This document shows positions 31,371 to 36,005 of a stretch of DNA of 36,005 nt, one piece after another. This DNA is from DATDCV01 sp036524155 (GTDB lineage Bacteria > Verrucomicrobiota > Verrucomicrobiia > Limisphaerales > UBA8199). Where the stretch lies: contig DATDCV010000232.1 of assembly GCA_036524155.1 (NCBI GenBank), forward strand, positions 1 to 36,005, read 5' to 3'. How positions within the stretch are numbered: the stretch's first letter is position 1; each line of letters begins with the position of its first letter. Made by a program: the position numbers and the translations under genes. The notes under the pieces were generated by a model. The model worked only from the letters and a program-made list of their open reading frames with translations, had not been told where the DNA came from and searched no databases.

Positions 31371-31528
31371 GGAGCGCCGGTTTTCAACCGGCTTAAACCA
31401 ACCAACCATGCAGAGCGGAACGCCGGTTTTCAACCGGCTTACACCACCCAATCACCCCTCTGTTTCGGCAGAGAAACCCCACCCGGGCGAACCAAGGGCG
31501 TCATAAGCCGGCTGGAAGCCGGCGCTCC
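31371..31528. repeat. Cluster of three GGAGCGCCGG-type hairpins
   Basis: Copy 1 spans 31371-31397 (stem GCCGGTT/AACCGGC, 3-nt loop, followed by TTAAA). Copy 2 has its stem at 31422-31428 and 31432-31438 with the degenerate tag GGAAC. Copy 3 at 31505-31528 is inverted (stem GCCGGCT/AGCCGGC, tag GCTCC). They share the tag and layout of the element at 8624-8719. They fill much of the 300-bp gap between treZ and the GH43 gene, where no small ORF is visible. The GH43 promoter should also be in this gap. Confidence 0.75.
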
Positions 31529-31620
31529 CTCCAAAACTCAATTACCCCAGCCCGTGGCGATGAGGACCAGTGCCAAAAGGTGATCCCCGTCTATTTGACG
31601 ATCGACGGATTTGATAACCT

Positions 31621-33357
31621 CTAAACCTGTTTCAGGATCGCAATGGCCCAGCCAGGAAGGACAACAGAGCCACCCACCGGCGGAAGGGTTTTCGTTGATG
31701 TGAGAAGCACTTGGTGCTTCGCACGTTTGATTGGAATGTTCTGCTCCGAGTCGCCAAAATTGCAGACGATCGTTACTGGACCGCGTTCGATTGCCAGCCA
31801 GCGGGCGGTTTCGGCATAGCGTGCCTTGATCTGGCTGAACTCGCTGTCAGCCAGGCAGGTCTCGCGCCGGCGCAATTGAATCAGTTGGCGATACCAGTCG
31901 TGCATTTCCGAATGAGCAGGCTCCGCGAGCTCATTCCAATTAAGCTTGGAGTTTTCAAAGGTCTCTCGCGCTTGTGGATCGGGAATTTCTGCAGGGCGCC
32001 AGCCCCAGGCTGCAAATTCTTTGCGGCGGCCCTCGCGCACCGCTTTGGCGAGAACCGGCTCCTGATGATCCGCAAAATAGAGGAACGGGGTCGAAGCGCC
32101 CCATTCTTCACCCATAAAGAGCAGCGGAACAAAGGGGCCAGTCAGCACCAGCGCGGCTGCCATCTTGACCCGGGAGACATCCACAAGCTGGCTGAGTCGA
32201 TGGCCCATCACCCGGTTGCCGATCTGGTCGTGGTTTTGAATGTAGCCCACAAACCGATGGCCGTTTAACCCGCCATGGGGGCGTCCATGCCGCCGCTGCC
32301 GATATTTCGAAAACTGGCCATCATAAACGTAGGCATTGGTCAGGGCCTTCGCCAAGTCCGCCAGCCTCCCAAAATCCTCGTAATAACCCATGCGCTCGCC
32401 GGTGAGCAATGCGTGGAGAGCGTTGTGAAAATCATCGCTCCACTGGGCGTGCAATCCAAAGCCCCCCCGCTCGGAGGGCCAGAGCAAACGAGGGTCGTTG
32501 AGGTCGCTTTCGGCGATGAGCACCAGGCGGCGGCCAAGCTGGCTTTCGAGTTTTGCGACTTCCTCGCGGAGTTCCTCCAGGAAGTGCTTGGCCGATGTGT
32601 CCAGAATTGCGTGGACGGCATCCAAACGCAGCCCGTCGAAGTGATAATCCCGCAACCACATTAATGCGTTTTCGCAGAAGAATTGCCGGACCTCGTCGGA
32701 TTGCCGCCCGCCGAAGTTGAGGGCCGGGCCCCAGGGTGTCTGGTAGCAGGCACTAAAATAGGGACCGAACTTGCCCAGGTAATTGCCCGAAGGCCCGAGG
32801 TGATTATAAACCACATCCAAAAGCACACCTATCCGTCGCGCGTGGCAGGCGTCAACGAACCGCTTGAGCGCCTCCGGTCCTCCGTAGGGTTGATGGACCG
32901 CGAATAGTCCCACTCCGTCGTAACCCCATCCGTGGTGACCGGCAAAAGCGTTCACCGGCATCAACTCGACATGCGTAATGCCCAACTGAACCAGATGCTC
33001 CAGCTTCTCAATCGCGGCGTCGAAAGTACCCGCGGGCGTGAAGGTGCCCACGTGGAGTTCGTAGAGAACCGCTGCGCCTAGGGGTGCGGGCTTAAACCCG
33101 GCGTCGGTCCAACGGAAGGCCGTCTGATCCACCCAGCGCGAAAGAGCATGGACACCGTCCGGCTGCCAGGGAGACCGTGGGTCAGGATAAGGACCTTCAC
33201 CATCAAGGATGAAGCCGTAATCGATCCGCGGCCCGCCACATTCCAGGATCGCGTCCCACCAGCCCCTCGATTCCGGCCGCATCGGTCGACGGATATCGCC
33301 CAGTTGCACCTCAACACGCCGCGCCAGCGGCGCCCAGACACTAAACTGATGCTTCAC
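31621..33357 (-). CDS. treZ: Malto-oligosyltrehalose trehalohydrolase
   Basis: 578-aa GH13 enzyme with the N-terminal CBM48-like early-set domain (FSVWAPLARRVEVQLG). The barrel shows DVVYNHLGPSGNYL (181-194), the nucleophile Asp246 in GLRLDAVH, the acid/base Glu283 in LIAESDLN and the transition-state Asp in YIQNHDQIGNR. The YNHLGPSGNYLG and NFGGRQSDEVRQF segments are specific to TreZ. It hydrolyses the link between the maltosyl chain and the terminal trehalose made by TreY, releasing trehalose in the cytoplasm. Its start overlaps the end of treY by 17 bp, so translation is coupled. Length is normal. Confidence 0.96.
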   Translation of the reverse strand: MKHQFSVWAPLARRVEVQLGDIRRPMRPESRGWWDAILECGGPRIDYGFILDGEGPYPDPRSPWQPDGVHALSRWVDQTAFRWTDAGFKPAPLGAAVLYELHVGTFTPAGTFDAAIEKLEHLVQLGITHVELMPVNAFAGHHGWGYDGVGLFAVHQPYGGPEALKRFVDACHARRIGVLLDVVYNHLGPSGNYLGKFGPYFSACYQTPWGPALNFGGRQSDEVRQFFCENALMWLRDYHFDGLRLDAVHAILDTSAKHFLEELREEVAKLESQLGRRLVLIAESDLNDPRLLWPSERGGFGLHAQWSDDFHNALHALLTGERMGYYEDFGRLADLAKALTNAYVYDGQFSKYRQRRHGRPHGGLNGHRFVGYIQNHDQIGNRVMGHRLSQLVDVSRVKMAAALVLTGPFVPLLFMGEEWGASTPFLYFADHQEPVLAKAVREGRRKEFAAWGWRPAEIPDPQARETFENSKLNWNELAEPAHSEMHDWYRQLIQLRRRETCLADSEFSQIKARYAETARWLAIERGPVTIVCNFGDSEQNIPIKRAKHQVLLTSTKTLPPVGGSVVLPGWAIAILKQV

Positions 33358-35833
33358 GCCCCTCCTTTCGTATCAGCAGGGCGACGGGAAACTCCCGCAG
33401 CAAATCGGCCAGCCTGCAGCGGCCTGGCGCCAACCCTTCATCGGTGAGGGCGTTATGCCATGTGCCCGCCGGAAGCGCCAGCTCGGTTTCGCCCCAGTCA
33501 TCCTTTAGCCCCAGAATGAGCCTGGGCGCAACCGTAATGCACCCGCCGCCACGAACAAATGCAACGACGTGCTCGGCTTTGGGGCCGCGTGCCCACAGCG
33601 GTTCGTAAGTGCTGTTTGCACCGAACCAGGCGGGATGTGCGCGGCGCACCTTCAAGGCTCGGTAAATGAGAAATAGCTTGGGCAGGCCGTCTCGGCGTCG
33701 TCCCCAGGCCTCCACCGCCGAAAGCCCGGCCACCTCGGTCGCCAGCCTCCGGCGCAGGTCAAAGTCCACTGGACGCCGGTTGTCGGGATCGACCAGGCTC
33801 AAATCCCAGAGTTCCGTGCCCTGGTACATATCGGGCACGCCTGGAGTCGTCAATTTGAGCAGCGTTTCGGCCAGCGAGTTCACCTGGCCGGGCACGATCA
33901 GCCTCGAGACAAAACTGACCAAATCCGTTATGAACTGGCTGTCGCCCAAAGTGCCGAGCACAAAATCGCGCACGGCGGCTTCATAATCCGGGTTGGGCCG
34001 GCTCCAGGAGGTGTGCTGTTTTGCTTCACGGGCGGCCTTTTCCATCACCGGCACCGCTCGTTCAGGGGGGAGCGGCCAGGCGCCCACCAGCGTTTGGTAA
34101 AAAAAATACTCGAAGTTACGGTCGGGCCAGTCAAAACGACGATGTTTCTCATTCGTGGCGGACCAGCGAAGCACGGCTGTGCGCCAGTCGGCCGGGATTT
34201 CGCTGAGCAGGCAGAGGCGCATCCGCACATCCTCGCTCCGCTTGGTATCGTGGGTGGAAGTCGCGAGCATTGCGTGGGGCCAGCGACGCTGGGCCTGCCG
34301 GCATTCCTCATGGAAGGCTTCGGTGGACATGCCAAAATGGCTTGGGTCACCACCCACCATGTTCAGCGCGATGAAACGGTTATAGCAGTAGAAGGCCGTG
34401 TCCTCAGCGCCTTTGGCCATTGCCGGTCCGGTCAACTGCTGAAAGCGCATCACAAAATCCGCTTCGTGCTCGCCTTTCAGGCGCAACAGCAGCAGGTCTT
34501 CGAGCACGTCAAAAGACTCAGACGGCAAGTCGGTTCGTTCCTCCCGCGCCCGCGCAATGGTTTCAGAGATGACCGTCGCGTCGGCTTCAAGTACGCGGCC
34601 CGGACGCGCCTGGACATAAGTGCGATATACCGGCAACCGCGCAGCGACCTCAATCAACGCCTCGCGCACTGCCTCCTGCGCAAGGTCACGGTAGCGCCAA
34701 TGGTTGTTGACGATGCGCACCAGCAGCCGTGTCAGCCGGTCGACTTCGGCCAGCAACAACTCCCGCAGCGCCTGGCGCCGCCTCTCGCGCACGAGCACGC
34801 CGTAGTCGCTCGGCTCCCCGGTAAACTTCACGTACAGGTCTGCCAAAGTCTTTTCTCCTCCGGGGTCAACAAATAGCCCCGTAGAACGCCACATGAACTC
34901 ATATCCTGTTGTGCCCGCGATGGGCCAATCCTCATTGATCCGCTCTCCCGGCTGCAGGATTTTTTCAGCGACAATCCATGCTCCGGCAGCCGAAACCCGC
35001 AATCGTTCGAAGTATCCTGTAGGATCGCGTAAACCGTCAGGATGGTCTACGCGGAAGCCTCCCACCCAGCCACGCGCATGCCAACGGAGCGCCAGCGCAT
35101 GCACGGCGTCGAATACTCGGGGGTCTTCGACCCGGATGCCCGCCAGCGTCCGGATGTTGAAGAATCTCCGGTAGTTGAGCTCGGTGTCCGCGCGGCGCCA
35201 CTCGACCAGAAGGTAGTGTTGCTGCTGGATTAGCGCATCAAGCAGCGTGGGATCTGCATTTAACCTCCGGGCTGCTGCTGTGTCCGGCGCAACCGGAGCG
35301 GTCAGTGTTGCCGGATCGAGCGGGAAGCGATGTTCGAAATACGCGAGCAGCGTCTCGCCTTGTTCGGCCACCAAACGCAGTTCGCCGCGTTGCAGCACAC
35401 GGCCATACGAATCCCCCAAAATGGGCACCAGCACTTTCCCGTGCAAACGTGGATCCGGGACCTCCCACTCAATGTCGAAGTATTCGGCGAAGCGGCTCGC
35501 GCGCCCATGCTTGAGGACATCCCACCACCAGGCGTTCTCTCGACCGCCAATGCCCATGTGGTTAGGCACAATATCCAGAACCAGCCCCATGTCGTGCTGG
35601 CGCAACGCGCTGACCAAAGCCTCGAGATCCGTCTCCGTTCCCAACTCGGGATTCAGCAGGGAGTGGTCGCACACGTCATAACCATGAATGCTGCCGGGAT
35701 AGGCCTTGAGCATCGGCGAAGCATAGACATGGCTGATCCCCAACGTATGAAGGTATGGCACCAGTTCCCTGGCCTGCCTCAAGTCGAATCCCTTATGCAG
35801 CTGTAAACGGTAGGTAGAACATGGCGTCGTCAT
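33341..35833 (-). CDS. treY: Malto-oligosyltrehalose synthase
   Basis: 830 aa from the ATG at 35833 (a GTG precedes it at 35836). TreY hallmarks are the start TYRLQLHKGFDL, SHVYASPMLKAYPGSIHGYDV, DIVPNHMGIGG, the nucleophile Asp263 in GFRVDHPDGL, the acid/base Glu290 in WIVAEKIL and the STHDTKRSEDVR segment. It turns the reducing-end alpha-1,4 glucose of maltodextrins into an alpha,alpha-1,1 (trehalosyl) end. The ribosome-binding sequence GAGGG overlaps the stop of the upstream glgX gene, and the 3' end overlaps treZ. All three are one tightly coupled operon for trehalose synthesis from glycogen, commonly linked to osmotic or desiccation stress. Confidence 0.97.
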   Translation of the reverse strand: MTTPCSTYRLQLHKGFDLRQARELVPYLHTLGISHVYASPMLKAYPGSIHGYDVCDHSLLNPELGTETDLEALVSALRQHDMGLVLDIVPNHMGIGGRENAWWWDVLKHGRASRFAEYFDIEWEVPDPRLHGKVLVPILGDSYGRVLQRGELRLVAEQGETLLAYFEHRFPLDPATLTAPVAPDTAAARRLNADPTLLDALIQQQHYLLVEWRRADTELNYRRFFNIRTLAGIRVEDPRVFDAVHALALRWHARGWVGGFRVDHPDGLRDPTGYFERLRVSAAGAWIVAEKILQPGERINEDWPIAGTTGYEFMWRSTGLFVDPGGEKTLADLYVKFTGEPSDYGVLVRERRRQALRELLLAEVDRLTRLLVRIVNNHWRYRDLAQEAVREALIEVAARLPVYRTYVQARPGRVLEADATVISETIARAREERTDLPSESFDVLEDLLLLRLKGEHEADFVMRFQQLTGPAMAKGAEDTAFYCYNRFIALNMVGGDPSHFGMSTEAFHEECRQAQRRWPHAMLATSTHDTKRSEDVRMRLCLLSEIPADWRTAVLRWSATNEKHRRFDWPDRNFEYFFYQTLVGAWPLPPERAVPVMEKAAREAKQHTSWSRPNPDYEAAVRDFVLGTLGDSQFITDLVSFVSRLIVPGQVNSLAETLLKLTTPGVPDMYQGTELWDLSLVDPDNRRPVDFDLRRRLATEVAGLSAVEAWGRRRDGLPKLFLIYRALKVRRAHPAWFGANSTYEPLWARGPKAEHVVAFVRGGGCITVAPRLILGLKDDWGETELALPAGTWHNALTDEGLAPGRCRLADLLREFPVALLIRKEGREASV

Positions 35834-35838
35834 CACCC

Positions 35839-36005
35839 TCAGGAAACCAGCCGCAAGAGCGCCAAAGACCGGGCTTCGAGTGTCACCGGGGTCGTCCCGC
35901 CAACCACTTCGCTATCCGCTTTCAGATCCGGCCGGTTAGTGTCGAACACCAACGCCCACTTCGCGTCCGGCAGAAAGGCCGGCGGCATGAAGGGGATTGG
36001 CTCAT
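35839..36005 (-). CDS. glgX: C-terminal end of glycogen debranching enzyme (GlgX/TreX), partial
   Basis: The last 54 codons plus stop lie inside the window; the rest is beyond the right edge. The product reads EPIPFMPPAFLPDAKWALVFDTN...VTLEARSLALLRLVS, which matches the C-terminal beta domain of GlgX/TreX isoamylase-type debranching enzymes (typical full length about 700 aa). Debranching supplies linear maltodextrins for TreY. The stop TGA at 35839-35841 is 5 bp before the treY ATG and overlaps its ribosome-binding site. Order and spacing strongly support treX-treY-treZ. Identity rests on a short tail plus context. Confidence 0.75.
   Translation of the reverse strand, partial: EPIPFMPPAFLPDAKWALVFDTNRPDLKADSEVVGGTTPVTLEARSLALLRLVS

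Noticed and set aside
31560..31620. Terminator after treZ
   Set aside because: A weak CCGTC/GACGG stem is visible, but there is no T-run on the minus strand.

Overview
The window looks like chromosomal DNA from a free-living, saccharolytic member of the Verrucomicrobiota (Pedosphaera/Limisphaerales type). This is inferred from high GC, long Sec- or Tat-exported proteins, a lamin-tail/CotH giant protein, PD40 propeller proteins, many carbohydrate-active enzymes (CE15, GH38, GH43, GH13) and abundant palindromic intergenic repeats. No rRNA, tRNA, phage gene or CRISPR array was seen. The only transposase-like gene is a REP-associated tyrosine transposase.

Layout. 1-2.8 kb (minus): a two-gene carboxylate-reducing module, an adenylating ANL enzyme followed by a LuxC/EhpG-type aldehyde dehydrogenase. 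2.9-5.3 kb: a class II Fic protein (minus) with operator-like repeats upstream, divergent from a truncated carboxymuconolactone-decarboxylase-like ORF that overlaps a nucleoside phosphorylase. 5.5-8.6 kb (minus): an exported 16-repeat PD40 protein. 8.9-14 kb (plus): a CE15-type glucuronoyl esterase, then a tight three-gene oxidative operon (cytochrome P450, fatty-acid-desaturase/Rieske fusion, sugar-isomerase-like TIM barrel). 14.4-26.7 kb (plus): four large exported proteins, namely an arylsulfotransferase-like propeller, a Tat-exported fucose-isomerase-like protein, a GH38 alpha-mannosidase and a 1913-aa LTD/CotH protein.

26.7-36 kb (minus): miaA, a RAYT gene bracketed by two 167-bp direct copies of a four-hairpin palindromic element, an ATP-grasp protein, a GH43 glycosidase, and the trehalose operon glgX(treX)-treY-treZ, whose first gene runs off the window.

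How it fits together. Most genes serve breakdown of external polysaccharide. The esterase, GH38 and GH43 act outside the cytoplasm, the P450/desaturase operon may oxidise (perhaps O-demethylate) a released small molecule, and glgX-treYZ converts glycogen to trehalose. The most distinctive signals are the RAYT with its palindromic elements, which share a GNA(G/T)CGC tag with repeats elsewhere in the window and supply stop codons to two genes, and the P450/desaturase-Rieske/isomerase operon.
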